A stretch of 64,000 bases of DNA, from NCBI GenBank assembly GCA_024404915.1, contig JAKSPJ010000001.1:1-64000 (forward strand), written 5' to 3'. Made by a program: the position numbers and the translations under genes. A model generated the notes under the pieces. The model saw only the letters and a program-made list of their open reading frames with translations. It was not told the DNA's origin and made no database searches. This document shows, one piece after another, positions 34,158 to 43,205 of this stretch (position 1 is its first letter; every line of letters begins with the position of its first letter). Origin of the DNA: Oscillospiraceae bacterium (GTDB taxonomy: Bacteria; Bacillota; Clostridia; Oscillospirales; Ruminococcaceae).

Positions 34158-35078
34158 CTATTTCTCTTTGGAAGATTTGGCATATCTTGCTGCCAGCTCC
34201 GTAATTCGCTTCATGCGGTGATGAATACCGGAACGTGACAAGGGCGGATGACACAGTGCGCATAATTCCTGGAGACTTGCCTCAGGATTGGCAATCCGCA
34301 GCGCCGCAACCTCCTGCAGGGACTCCGGAAGCGTATGCAGACCCACAGTGTCCGCAATCAGCTGAATATGCTCCAGCTGCTGGGATGCCGCTGCAATGCT
34401 TTTGTCAATATTGGCAAGGTCACAGTTTGTGCGGCGGTTTGTCTGTGTCACAAAGCTTTTATAGATTTGCAATTCCACAATAGACAATGAGGCATTCTGC
34501 GCTCCGAAAAAAGTCAGGGCATCGCAAATCTGTTCGTTCTGCTTGAGGTACAGCACCGTATCGTTTTTTCGAACTGTCTGTTTCATATGAATAGTTGGAA
34601 GCAGACGGTTCATTCTCTCACGGATGGCTTCTGCAGCAGCATGATCTGAAAACACCATTTCCATATGATAGCCCCGTTCCGGATCCGTGATGCTGCCATT
34701 TGCCACAAAACAGCCTGCCGCTGCACTTGGGAACAGCGCATCCGTCAGTTCACAGACAGCCGTCTGCCGGTTTGCAGGAGAAAGATTCAGCTTTTTCAGC
34801 AAGCGCTGAATATCCGCCTTTTCGTTCACCTGAAAGTTCCAGATTGCCTGCTTTTTAGAGGAATTCCGAAATTCAGTATTTATCTGAATGTGGGAATCGG
34901 TTTCAGAAATCAGCTGCGGCAGAAGTGCTGCAAAGGCCTCGCATTCTGTCTGAATAATTATTTCATTTTCAGAGATACGGCGTGCAGACAGCAGAACGCC
35001 TGTAAGAAATGCTTTGCGGCAGTTGGCATGAAGGCTGCTGCAAATTTCCGTTTTGGTAATGTGGGAAAAGGATGCCAC
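34158..35078 (-). CDS. whiA: DNA-binding protein WhiA
   Basis: 306 residues: N-terminal LAGLIDADG-like fold (CRKAFLTGVLLSARR, AAGCFVANGSITDPERGYHMEMVF) and a C-terminal helix-turn-helix (LQELCALCHPPLSRSGIHHRMKRI). Influences division and chromosome segregation in Firmicutes. The start is GTG at 35078 behind GAAGGTG. Usually it follows rapZ and yvcK, which are missing here. Confidence 0.93.
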   Translation of the reverse strand: MASFSHITKTEICSSLHANCRKAFLTGVLLSARRISENEIIIQTECEAFAALLPQLISETDSHIQINTEFRNSSKKQAIWNFQVNEKADIQRLLKKLNLSPANRQTAVCELTDALFPSAAAGCFVANGSITDPERGYHMEMVFSDHAAAEAIRERMNRLLPTIHMKQTVRKNDTVLYLKQNEQICDALTFFGAQNASLSIVELQIYKSFVTQTNRRTNCDLANIDKSIAAASQQLEHIQLIADTVGLHTLPESLQEVAALRIANPEASLQELCALCHPPLSRSGIHHRMKRITELAARYAKSSKEK

Positions 35079-35094
35079 AATGCATCACCTTCTT

Positions 35095-35940
35095 TTACAG
35101 ATATTTGGCCAGGAATTCTGCCTGCTGGGCACGGCGCTTCGCAATACGCTCCTGAATCCATTGTTCATAGGGCTGCCAGATGCTGCTTTCCGCATCTTCA
35201 TCATCCACGCCTGTGGTGCTGTATGTAAAAATATAGCCCTCGTCATACATCTCGAATTCAATTTCACGCAATGTTTTACCGGTATAGCCTTCAATATATC
35301 CGTCGGCGGTGTACAAATGCTCTTCATTTGCATGAAGGCCGCCAGGCACACTGGATTTGCGAATGGCATTCAGATGATATACAGCACCATCCGCATCCTT
35401 CAGCACATAGTTTTTGCCCGTGGGATCCGTATCTGCGGAAAGGCCCCCGTCATCCACGATTTCTGCATCCGCAATAGTAACCAGTTCAAAATCGCCGTAG
35501 CTCTTTTTCTGCCATTTCGGCTCTTTCAGTTCCGGGGAAGGAAATTCGTCAAAGTCATCCGCAGAAAGATGCAATGCCTGAAGTGCTGCATAAACATAGG
35601 CTTTCTTCTTTCCCTGATTCAGCCAGCGTGCATCACTGATTTGTTTCCCCTCCAGCCAACGATTCCAATCTTCTCTCATGGACTGACGGCTTTCGTAGGT
35701 ATCAATCAGCGTGAGTTTTGCACGTTCCATAAATGCATAGAATACATCATACTGCAAAACAACAAACAGGCAGTTCACCAGCAAAGACAGTGTTTCCTCA
35801 TCGGGCTGTTCCGCCATGATTCTTTTCATGGCAGAATCCAGCTCTTTCTGCACTACAGGATAGTTTTCCTTATACAGTGCGTTTGTAATATTTTTCAGAT
35901 TACAATAATTTGCAATCAGCTCTTCCGGCTGTATTTCCAT
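35095..35940 (-). CDS. Protein of unknown function upstream of whiA
   Basis: 281 residues, not recognised. Helical N-terminal half (about 1-120), an acidic middle (LHLSADDFDEFPSPELKEP) and a beta-rich second half with many aromatic residues; ends WIQERIAKRRAQQAEFLAKYL. GTGGAGGAATTGAAT sets the start at 35940. Cotranscribed with whiA 17 nt downstream. Confidence 0.7.
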   Translation of the reverse strand: MEIQPEELIANYCNLKNITNALYKENYPVVQKELDSAMKRIMAEQPDEETLSLLVNCLFVVLQYDVFYAFMERAKLTLIDTYESRQSMREDWNRWLEGKQISDARWLNQGKKKAYVYAALQALHLSADDFDEFPSPELKEPKWQKKSYGDFELVTIADAEIVDDGGLSADTDPTGKNYVLKDADGAVYHLNAIRKSSVPGGLHANEEHLYTADGYIEGYTGKTLREIEFEMYDEGYIFTYSTTGVDDEDAESSIWQPYEQWIQERIAKRRAQQAEFLAKYL

Positions 35941-36032
35941 ATTCAATTCCTCCACATACTGATGATTGGCAGCAATGCACAGAGCAGACGGACTCTACGG
36001 ACGGCTTTGTGCAGTATTGCCTATATTGTTTT

Positions 36033-36061
36033 ATTATAGCATATATGCCGCATTGTGTCAA
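36033..36061 (-). promoter_or_regulatory. Promoter of the unknown gene and whiA
   Basis: Minus strand TTGACA (36056-36061), 17-nt spacer, TATAAT (36033-36038); perfect boxes. Confidence 0.8.
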
Positions 36062-36107
36062 TGAAAAAGCCGGATTTTCAAGGCTGTGAAGGCACAGAAA
36101 AAGAGAG

Positions 36108-36131
36108 AAGAGAAGCCTTCGGCTTTCTCTT
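36108..36131 (-). terminator. Weak terminator after cysE
   Basis: GAGAAGCC and GGCTTTCTC pair around TTC directly behind the stop at 36154. The T-tract is poor. Confidence 0.45.
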
Positions 36132-36153
36132 CCCCTGTTGTTCTGCTATTGAT

Positions 36154-37113
36154 TCAGATGACATAAAACCAGCTGTTGTCATTTTTCAGCTCCGTCGTTT
36201 CCGCCTTATGCTGAGAGGGATATTTATAGTGCAGCTCCTGGTTCTTAATGCTGACTCTTGCACCCTCCGGAATAGAACTGGTAATGAAAGCATTTGCGCC
36301 AATCACTGCACCCTGTCCGATGACCGTTTCACCGCCCAGAATAGATGCACCGGAATAAATCGTCACATTGTCACAGATGGTTGGATGACGCTTCTTGGAT
36401 TTCAGAAGCTGGCCGCCTCTTGTGGACAATGCACCCAGCGTAACGCCCTGATACACCTTGACATTATCTCCGATTTCCGTGGTCTCACCAATTACAATAC
36501 CGGTGCCGTGGTCAATAAAGAAGTATCTGCCCAGGGTTGCACCGGGATGAATATCAATACCGGTCTGACTGTGGGCATATTCCGTCATAATGCGGGGAAT
36601 CAGCGGCACACCCAGCAAATACAGCTGATGCGCAATACGGCTGACCAGAATTGCAAACTGGCCGGGATAGGAATAAATAATCTCATCCTTGCTGTATGCG
36701 GCAGGGTCTCCGTCAAAGGCTGCCTGTACGTCCATCTCCACATAGGCACGGATTTCGGGAATCCTGGCAATAAAGGCAAACGTAATTTCTTCTGCTCTTG
36801 CAGAAATAATCTCCGGAGAAGCATCTTCATAATCCGGACTATATACAAGACAAATGGAAATCTGCCGAATCAGGTTATATATGACATCCTCCAGCAGCAT
36901 GGAAATCTGATTCCGCATAGTATAAACACGATACGTTTCATTGCGGAAATATCCGGGAAAAATCACGCTGCGCAGCTTCATCAGAATCTCTATGACAGTA
37001 TCCTTGCTGGGATGATCAAATGTTACAGAAGCGTCAATGGTTCTGCCCCTGCCGTAATCTTCCAGCATGATGTCCAGCATTCCATGGATCCGTTCTTCCA
37101 GTTTATGTGGCAT
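36154..37113 (-). CDS. cysE: Serine O-acetyltransferase
   Basis: 319 residues. N-terminal helical part, then left-handed beta-helix hexapeptides from about 190 to 290 (IDIHPGATLGRYFFIDHGTGIVIGETTEIG, in pieces). The catalytic His pair is in DHGTG and the KKRHPTI segment. Makes O-acetylserine from serine and acetyl-CoA, the first step to cysteine. Longer than E. coli CysE (273) through an N-terminal extension. No cysK is adjacent. Confidence 0.92.
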   Translation of the reverse strand: MPHKLEERIHGMLDIMLEDYGRGRTIDASVTFDHPSKDTVIEILMKLRSVIFPGYFRNETYRVYTMRNQISMLLEDVIYNLIRQISICLVYSPDYEDASPEIISARAEEITFAFIARIPEIRAYVEMDVQAAFDGDPAAYSKDEIIYSYPGQFAILVSRIAHQLYLLGVPLIPRIMTEYAHSQTGIDIHPGATLGRYFFIDHGTGIVIGETTEIGDNVKVYQGVTLGALSTRGGQLLKSKKRHPTICDNVTIYSGASILGGETVIGQGAVIGANAFITSSIPEGARVSIKNQELHYKYPSQHKAETTELKNDNSWFYVI

Positions 37114-37311
37114 TTTTCACTCCTCCATTCACAGCCGGTTCCGGCTATCAACTATTATAATACATATTTTTTAAAATGTCAATGCCTTCCAATAAAATCA
37201 TATCCTGATTGAAATATACAATCAGTAATCTTTTGGTAGTCATTTTCACTAAAGTTTTTATCAAATCTACGGAAATATTTTGATTACAAGATAGAAATAT
37301 TTGTAATACAG

Positions 37312-37340
37312 TTGTAATATTTTGTATTGTATGATATGAT
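37312..37340 (+). promoter_or_regulatory. Promoter of the SleB-like hydrolase gene
   Basis: TTGTAA (37312-37317), 17-nt spacer, TATGAT (37335-37340). The -35 is weak. Confidence 0.5.
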
Positions 37341-37394
37341 AATGAAGATTACTACAGCGTTCAGGCTGTTATTTTCACTTGAAAGGATGAGTTA

Positions 37395-38189
37395 ATGAGA
37401 TATCTGAAGGCCGCAGCAAGTGTCGTCTGCGTTGCATTCATCAGTATTATCAGCTCTGCAATCATGCCGGGCAATGGATGGACAGTCGCAAAGACGGATA
37501 TTCATTCCATGCTTCGTGATATGGACACGGCCGCTGCTGTATCTGCAGCGATGGAAGCAGATGAAACGACAGACAGCACAACCGCAGCAACAAGATGCAT
37601 AACGACAGCAGCTAGCACTGTCACAACCACTACTGAAACAATCACAGATGCTTCTGCGGAGGCTGCAGCAGAAACAACTATTTTCACAGAAGCACCGGTT
37701 CCGGAAATCACTTCCACAGAAACCACCGCAGCTGCTGAATCCCCTGCAGCTGAAAGCACTTCCGTCAGCACAACGGCTGTTACCGCTGAGGAATCGCAGC
37801 AGATCACAGAAACCACTGCCGTTCCCGCAAACGGAACACAATATGCCGTTTCCGTGACAGAACGTGAATACATCATGCTTTGCAATATTGTCGGCCACGA
37901 ATACGGTGCATCCTGGATTCCCACAGAGGAAAAAGCACTGGTGGCTGAGGTCATTATGAACCGTGTCAATTCTTCCCAGTTTCCCAACACCGTCTACGAA
38001 GTGCTGACACAGAAGAACCAGTTTGCAGGTCTGGAATATCTGATCGAAATGGAGACCATGTCCCACTACGTCACTGACAGTGTCCGTGATGCTGTGGATT
38101 TATACCTGACACATCCGGAACAGTATCAGCACGGCTATTTATTCTTCAATGGCGACGGCCGCAAAAATTATTTCCGCACATCTTATTAA
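37395..38189 (+). CDS. Secreted SleB/CwlJ-like cell wall hydrolase
   Basis: 264 residues. N-terminal signal or anchor (about 5-25), a long Ala/Thr/Glu-rich linker (about 58-148), and a hydrolase_2 domain (about 150-264) with likely catalytic E169 in VGHEYGASW, VIMNRVNS and KNQFAG. Lytic transglycosylase or amidase activity on peptidoglycan is expected. AAGGATGAG precedes the ATG. Followed by its own terminator. Confidence 0.88.
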   Translation: MRYLKAAASVVCVAFISIISSAIMPGNGWTVAKTDIHSMLRDMDTAAAVSAAMEADETTDSTTAATRCITTAASTVTTTTETITDASAEAAAETTIFTEAPVPEITSTETTAAAESPAAESTSVSTTAVTAEESQQITETTAVPANGTQYAVSVTEREYIMLCNIVGHEYGASWIPTEEKALVAEVIMNRVNSSQFPNTVYEVLTQKNQFAGLEYLIEMETMSHYVTDSVRDAVDLYLTHPEQYQHGYLFFNGDGRKNYFRTSY

Positions 38190-38198
38190 TCATACAGC

Positions 38199-38234
38199 AA
38201 ACCCGTTTCTGCTTCAAGGCAGAAACGGGTTTTT
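38199..38234 (+). terminator. Terminator after the SleB-like gene
   Basis: AAACCCGTTTCTGC pairs with GCAGAAACGGGTTT, followed by TTTT. Confidence 0.85.
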
Positions 38235-38249
38235 CGTCCGAAATATCAA

Positions 38250-38278
38250 TTGACTTTTTTTCAAATTTATGGTATGAT
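38250..38278 (+). promoter_or_regulatory. Promoter of the GH31 gene
   Basis: TTGACT (38250-38255), 17-nt spacer, TATGAT (38273-38278), 45 nt before the ATG. Confidence 0.65.
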
Positions 38279-38323
38279 AATATAAGATTCTGAATACAGC
38301 GAATTTGCACCGGAGGGACTGAT

Positions 38324-40696
38324 ATGAAGTTTTCTGATGGCTTCTGGCTGAACCGAAACGGCTATTCTGTGAATTATGCCGTCCAGCCTGTTCGGTTTCA
38401 AATCGAACAGCATGCTGTTCATGTGTTTGCGGCCTCTCAGCATATCTATAACAGAGGCATGACACTGGGCGGCGTTATATTGGAAATCATTTATTCATCT
38501 GTTAAAAAGGATTCCATTCGGGTTCAGATTCTGCATCATAAGGGATTTGATAATCACGAACCACAGTTTGCATTAAATGCAGATGCAGATTTCGTTCCGG
38601 AGATTTCCGAAACAGCAGAAGCTATTATTCTGCGTTCCGGCAAAACAGCCGTGAAAATTGCAAAGGGAGACTCCTGGAATGTGGAATTCTCCTATGACGG
38701 CAAACATCTGACCGGCTGCGGATGGCGTTCCGCTTCCTATATTCAGGAAAATGCATTTCTGACGGAATGCAAACAACATATGGCACAGGATGCACCTTTC
38801 TGGGAAGCGCCTGTTCCTGCACACGCCGCATATGTACGGGAACAGCTGACACTCAGCGTAGGAGAATACATTTACGGCTTCGGCGAAAAGTTCACTCCCT
38901 TCGTCAAAAACGGGCAAACCGTGGAAATCTGGAATGCAGATGGGGGAACCTGTTCCGAACAAAGCTATAAGAATGTACCGTTTTATCTCAGTTCAAGGGG
39001 ATATGGCATTTTCACCTGCCAGACGGGACATGTCAGCTATGAAGTTGCATCTGATACAGTATCCAAGGTCAGCATGACCGTTGCGGGGGAATCCCTGACT
39101 TACTTTGTAATCGGCGGTGAAAACTGTGCTGATGTACTGCGGCACTATACCGATCTGACCGGTAAGCCGGCACTGACGCCTGCAAAATCCCTGGGGCTTT
39201 GGCTTTCCACTTCCTTCACAACCAATTACGATGAAGAAACGGTCACGTCTTTTCTGGACGGCATGAGGGAACGGCGTATTCCCCTGCAGATGTTCCACTT
39301 CGACTGTTTCTGGATGAAAGCATATACATGGACCAGCTTTGAATGGGATCAGGATATGTTTCCGGATGCAGAGGGCATGCTGAATCATCTGAAAGAAAAA
39401 TACAATATCGGAATATGCGTCTGGCTGAATCCCTACATTGCACAGCAGTCTGCCCTGTTTGATGAGGGCATGGAAAAAGGATACTTTCTGAAAAGAAAAG
39501 ACGGCAGTGTCTTTCAGACGGATATGTGGCAGTCCGGTATGGCCATTGTGGATTTTACCAATCCGGATGCCTGCGACTGGTTCCGATGCGGCATTCAGAA
39601 ACTGTGCGGCCAGGGCGTTACCGCCATTAAAACAGATTTCGGCGAACGAATCCCCACAGATGTGGTTTATTACGATGGTTCTGATCCTGTCGCCATGCAT
39701 AATTATTACAGTTATCTCTATAACAAAGTGGTGTTTGAAGCACTGGAATCCTGTGTGGGAAAGAATCGGGCAGTTCTGTTTGCGAGAAGTGCAACCGCCG
39801 GCTGTCAGAAATTTCCTGTACACTGGGGCGGTGACTGTTCTGCTGAATATTCCGCAATGGCGGAAACGCTCCGCGGAGGGCTTTCGCTCTGCGCTTCCGG
39901 TTTCGGATTCTTTAGTCATGACATTGGCGGATTTGAACAGACTGCCTCCGCAGATGTCTATAAGCGATGGGTTGCCTTCGGCCTTATGAGTACCCACAGC
40001 CGTCTGCATGGTTCCACCTCCTATCGTGTGCCATGGGCCTATGAAGAAGATGATGAAAACCAGCCGGAAAACGCCTGTGCGGTTCTGCGGTTCTTCACCA
40101 ATCTGAAAGGCAGACTGATGCCCTATCTCTGGGCACAGGCCAATGAAACCCACGAAACAGGCATCCCGATGATGCGTGCCATGTGCATAGATTTTTCCCA
40201 TGACCAGACCTGTCTGACACTGGATCGTCAGTATATGCTGGGTGAAAGCCTGCTTTGTGCGCCGGTTATGCAGGAAAGCGGCGAAGTGGAGTTCTATCTG
40301 CCGGCAGGCGAATGGTTTGACCTGCTTGGGCGAATTGATGCACCGCTGACATGCGGCGAACGATGGATCAGACGGAAATGCAGCTATCTGGAAATGCCGG
40401 TTTATGTGCGGCAAAATTCCATTATAGTATTGGGTGCGTTCCGTGACAACGTGGAATATGACTATCTGGAGCAGGCAGAGGTATTGATTTGCGGACTGAT
40501 GGAAGGCTGTTCTGCAGAAGCAAAGATTTATAATACAGAAAGCGAAGTGGTATGTACCATTTCTGCTGTTCGGACCGGCAATCGCATAGAGGTAAATTAT
40601 CCTGCCGGTTCCTATACTTTTACAATCAGAATTGCCGGAAGCAGTCTCTGTGCATCCGCAGACAGTTCCGGCGTTACCGTATTGCATTTGTCATAA
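38324..40696 (+). CDS. GH31 family glycosidase, alpha-xylosidase type
   Basis: 790 residues without a signal peptide, so cytosolic. GH31 barrel with nucleophile D438 in AIKTDFGERIP and acid/base D504 in HWGGDCSAEY; YGFGEKF and the DCFWMK start of the barrel are like those of E. coli YicI. It would remove alpha-xylosyl residues from imported xyloglucan oligosaccharides. alpha-Glucosidase activity cannot be excluded. First gene of a short plus-strand unit. Confidence 0.9.
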   Translation: MKFSDGFWLNRNGYSVNYAVQPVRFQIEQHAVHVFAASQHIYNRGMTLGGVILEIIYSSVKKDSIRVQILHHKGFDNHEPQFALNADADFVPEISETAEAIILRSGKTAVKIAKGDSWNVEFSYDGKHLTGCGWRSASYIQENAFLTECKQHMAQDAPFWEAPVPAHAAYVREQLTLSVGEYIYGFGEKFTPFVKNGQTVEIWNADGGTCSEQSYKNVPFYLSSRGYGIFTCQTGHVSYEVASDTVSKVSMTVAGESLTYFVIGGENCADVLRHYTDLTGKPALTPAKSLGLWLSTSFTTNYDEETVTSFLDGMRERRIPLQMFHFDCFWMKAYTWTSFEWDQDMFPDAEGMLNHLKEKYNIGICVWLNPYIAQQSALFDEGMEKGYFLKRKDGSVFQTDMWQSGMAIVDFTNPDACDWFRCGIQKLCGQGVTAIKTDFGERIPTDVVYYDGSDPVAMHNYYSYLYNKVVFEALESCVGKNRAVLFARSATAGCQKFPVHWGGDCSAEYSAMAETLRGGLSLCASGFGFFSHDIGGFEQTASADVYKRWVAFGLMSTHSRLHGSTSYRVPWAYEEDDENQPENACAVLRFFTNLKGRLMPYLWAQANETHETGIPMMRAMCIDFSHDQTCLTLDRQYMLGESLLCAPVMQESGEVEFYLPAGEWFDLLGRIDAPLTCGERWIRRKCSYLEMPVYVRQNSIIVLGAFRDNVEYDYLEQAEVLICGLMEGCSAEAKIYNTESEVVCTISAVRTGNRIEVNYPAGSYTFTIRIAGSSLCASADSSGVTVLHLS

Positions 40697-40724
40697 GGGC
40701 AGTGCCTGCATAAGAGCATTGCCC
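40697..40724 (+). other. Intercistronic hairpin
   Basis: GGGCAGTGC (40697-40705) pairs with GCATTGCCC (40716-40724), immediately after the GH31 stop and without a T-run. It may stabilise the 3' end of the GH31 message while letting transcription pass into the next genes. Confidence 0.5.
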
Positions 40725-40743
40725 GATGGGAAGGAGTTTTATT

Positions 40744-41178
40744 ATGGCCAAGAATGAAATTGAATACATCTGGAGCGGCAGAAAATGTGGTCTGTTCGGC
40801 TTGCCCTGGACATTCACCAGATATTTTCTGACAGAAACAAAATTCATCACAAGAGAAGGCATGCTGAGCCTGGATGAAGATGAACTGGAGCTCTACAAGG
40901 TCACTGACAAAAAACTGGTACTGCCCTTCTGGCAGCGTCTTTTCAACTGCGGCACAATTATCCTGTTTGTCAAGGATGTTGACACACCGCAGAAAGAAAT
41001 CCACTGCGTCAAGAATCCAAGAGAGGTAATGAAGAAAATTGACAAGCAGATTGAACTGCAGCGTGACCGCTGGAATACACGAGGCAGAGATCTGATGACC
41101 ATTACCGGCGGCGCACTAAGCAGCGGGCACCATCACCATCACTGCGATGATGACGATGATAACTGTGATGATGACTAA
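40744..41178 (+). CDS. PH-like protein with His/Asp/Cys-rich C-terminal tail
   Basis: 144 residues. A bacterial PH-like (bPH2/DUF304-type) domain covers about 1-80 (YIWSGRKCGLFG, FTRYFLTETKFITREG) and a helix follows (about 92-112). The last 17 residues are GHHHHHCDDDDDNCDDD, a run that should bind divalent metals. No membrane segment. GGAAGGAG fixes the start at 40744. It lies between GH31 and FkbM genes. The tail's metal role is an inference. Confidence 0.8.
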   Translation: MAKNEIEYIWSGRKCGLFGLPWTFTRYFLTETKFITREGMLSLDEDELELYKVTDKKLVLPFWQRLFNCGTIILFVKDVDTPQKEIHCVKNPREVMKKIDKQIELQRDRWNTRGRDLMTITGGALSSGHHHHHCDDDDDNCDDD

Positions 41179-41207
41179 TAGGAATCTGATGAAAGGGACT
41201 ATAGATC

Positions 41208-42299
41208 ATGCTTCAATTTGTTACTGAAAAAGTTTCCGTCTGGGAAAAACTCAAAAACGAAACACGCCCGATTTTTCTGTATGGTATGGGAGATGGTGCT
41301 GTAAGGATTCTTTCGGCTATGCGCACCTATCATATTTCCATTGAGGGCATTTTCGCAAGCGATGAATTTGTCAGAGGACATGATTTTGCAGGGTATCCTG
41401 TGCGAAAACTGTCCGAAGTGGAAGCAGAGTATGAGGATTTTGTCATTGTATTGGCATTTGCCGTCTGCAATCCGCAGATGATTGAGCGAATCCGTACTTT
41501 GGGCGAACAGTATCAGCTCTATGTTCCGGATGTTCCTGTAGTGGGCGGCGGACTGTTCACGCCGGAATTCTGTGAGGAACATGAGGAAGAAATCCAGACT
41601 GTTTACCAGTCTCTGGCTGATGAACGCTCCAGACAGATTTATGCCAATATCATCAACTTTAAGATCAGCGGCAATCCTGCATATCTCATTGACCAGGTTG
41701 ACAGCAAGGACGAAATCTGGAACCGTGTCATTCAGCCCACTACCCACGAAATCTACGTAGATCTGGGTGCGTATAACGGAGACACCATTCGTGAAATGCT
41801 GGAATACACCCGGGGCAAATATCACAGAATCATTGCAGTGGAACCGGACAAGAAAAACTATAGAAAGCTGGTAAAATTCGTGGGAGATACCCCCTCTGTG
41901 CAGTGTTATCAGTGCTCTGCATGGTGCGTGGATACAGAACTCCCCTTTGCCTCCAAGGCAGGCAGACAATCTGCAGTTGCGATGGATGGCGTCATGACGC
42001 CTGCACGTTCTGTGGACAATCTGCTGGCCGGCAATCCCGTCACACTGCTGAAGATGGATGTGGAAGGTGCAGAGCGTGAAGCACTTTGGGGTGCAAGCCG
42101 TTCCATTGCAAGATATGCACCAAAGCTGATGGTTTCTCTGTATCACCACAACGAAGATATCTATGAACTTCCGCTCCTGGTCAAGAAAATCAATCCACGC
42201 TACCGCCTGTTTGTACGCCACCTCCCCTACATTCCTGCATGGGAAACCAATCTTTATGCCATCTGCGAAACCAACGGCAACACCCAATATGCAGAATAA
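41208..42299 (+). CDS. FkbM-family methyltransferase
   Basis: 363 residues. An N-terminal Rossmann-like part (about 18-110, IFLYGMGDGAVRIL) and a C-terminal SAM-dependent FkbM domain (about 175-350) with YVDLGAYNGDTIREML (SAM loop), AVEPDKKNYRKL and LLKMDVEGAEREAL. It likely O-methylates a sugar or other hydroxyl substrate. Its substrate and partners are not evident. 29 nt after the PH-like gene, so same transcript, ending at the following terminator. Confidence 0.88.
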   Translation: MLQFVTEKVSVWEKLKNETRPIFLYGMGDGAVRILSAMRTYHISIEGIFASDEFVRGHDFAGYPVRKLSEVEAEYEDFVIVLAFAVCNPQMIERIRTLGEQYQLYVPDVPVVGGGLFTPEFCEEHEEEIQTVYQSLADERSRQIYANIINFKISGNPAYLIDQVDSKDEIWNRVIQPTTHEIYVDLGAYNGDTIREMLEYTRGKYHRIIAVEPDKKNYRKLVKFVGDTPSVQCYQCSAWCVDTELPFASKAGRQSAVAMDGVMTPARSVDNLLAGNPVTLLKMDVEGAEREALWGASRSIARYAPKLMVSLYHHNEDIYELPLLVKKINPRYRLFVRHLPYIPAWETNLYAICETNGNTQYAE

Positions 42300-42326
42300 G
42301 CAATATACAATAATGCTTTTCAAACA

Positions 42327-42357
42327 AAAGGGCTGCATCTCTGAGATGCAGCCCTTT
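42327..42357. terminator. Terminator shared by convergent genes
   Basis: AAAGGGCTGCATCT and AGATGCAGCCCTTT pair around CTG, with T-runs on the plus strand and A on the other side. Confidence 0.85.
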
Positions 42358-42380
42358 TTCATTTTTTTGCATGGAATATA

Positions 42381-42614
42381 TTACAGTTCAACCTTGAATG
42401 CATCCTCGCCTTCACCATTAACGGTATAGTATGCAGCATTCTCCTCCGGCTTGATATAAACACAAAACTCATTCACAACTTTTCTCTTATGAACAGACTT
42501 ATAGGACTTCAAAGCCTTTTCTGCAAGTCCGCTGATATCAATATCCTTGCCGTCAGCCTGCAAAATGGTTTTGATAACCGGAGCCTTTTTCTCTGCCTGC
42601 TTTTTCTCTGCCAT
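42381..42614 (-). CDS. DUF6465-family protein
   Basis: 77 residues with a Lys-rich head (MAEKKQAEKKAPVIKT) and the family ending YIKPEENAAYYTVNGEGEDAFKVEL. Small cytosolic protein common in Clostridia, function unknown. A good GGGAGGGGCTG lies upstream of the ATG. Confidence 0.8.
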   Translation of the reverse strand: MAEKKQAEKKAPVIKTILQADGKDIDISGLAEKALKSYKSVHKRKVVNEFCVYIKPEENAAYYTVNGEGEDAFKVEL

Positions 42615-42657
42615 GTTCAGCCCCTCCCTTCCGTATTATTTGGTTTGAACCAATAAC

Positions 42658-42686
42658 ATTATAACATACAGCATATGAATTGTCAA
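42658..42686 (-). promoter_or_regulatory. Promoter of the DUF6465 gene
   Basis: Minus strand TTGACA (42681-42686), 17-nt spacer, TATAAT (42658-42663); perfect boxes. Confidence 0.8.
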
Positions 42687-42790
42687 GGCGAAAGTCATTT
42701 TTTATATCGTCTTCAGATAGAAAATGTTTCAATCAGAAGAAATCTGAAAAAGCAAAACAATTTTTTTACATCTTCAGAATGGATTTTTTT

Positions 42791-42890
42791 ACCGGTCTGC
42801 AAATAGCAAGGTGTCAGCGGTGTTATCCCCGGAGAATCAAATCATAGCACGAATAGTCCAGGCATAAGATTTTGCAGACAATTTTCCGGT
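42791..42890. repeat. Long-range inverted repeat in an intergenic stretch
   Basis: ACCGG (42791-42795) faces CCGGT (42886-42890), and GTCTGCAAA (42795-42803) faces TTTGCAGAC (42871-42879), enclosing about 67 nt. It could fold into a stalk with a large head. No transcription signals clearly belong to it. Around it, 42690-43114 has no gene that I can support. Confidence 0.45.
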
Positions 42891-43114
42891 TTTGTTCTGT
42901 CCGGGTATCCGGAATGAAAACATCAGATGCAAAAATTGCAATATTCCACACCTTTGCAATAAATATATTTTATATTATAACTTTATAACAATCTGTCTGA
43001 TTCATGCCCGGAAGAATTATGCTGCTTTCGGGCAAAGGTTGTGGTCAATTCGACAGAATACAAGCTGTATTCACCTTCTATTTTGTGCAACACTTCATTT
43101 TTTTCATTTTGCTA

Positions 43115-43143
43115 TTGCAAATTAATGGAAAATAGTGTAAAAT
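43115..43143 (+). promoter_or_regulatory. Promoter of efp
   Basis: TTGCAA (43115-43120), 17-nt spacer, TAAAAT (43138-43143), 63 nt before the ATG. Confidence 0.65.
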
Positions 43144-43205
43144 AACAGTGTATAAAAATGGAATGAATCAACTTCATTCAAATATAATTCGGAGGTTATA
43201 TAAAC

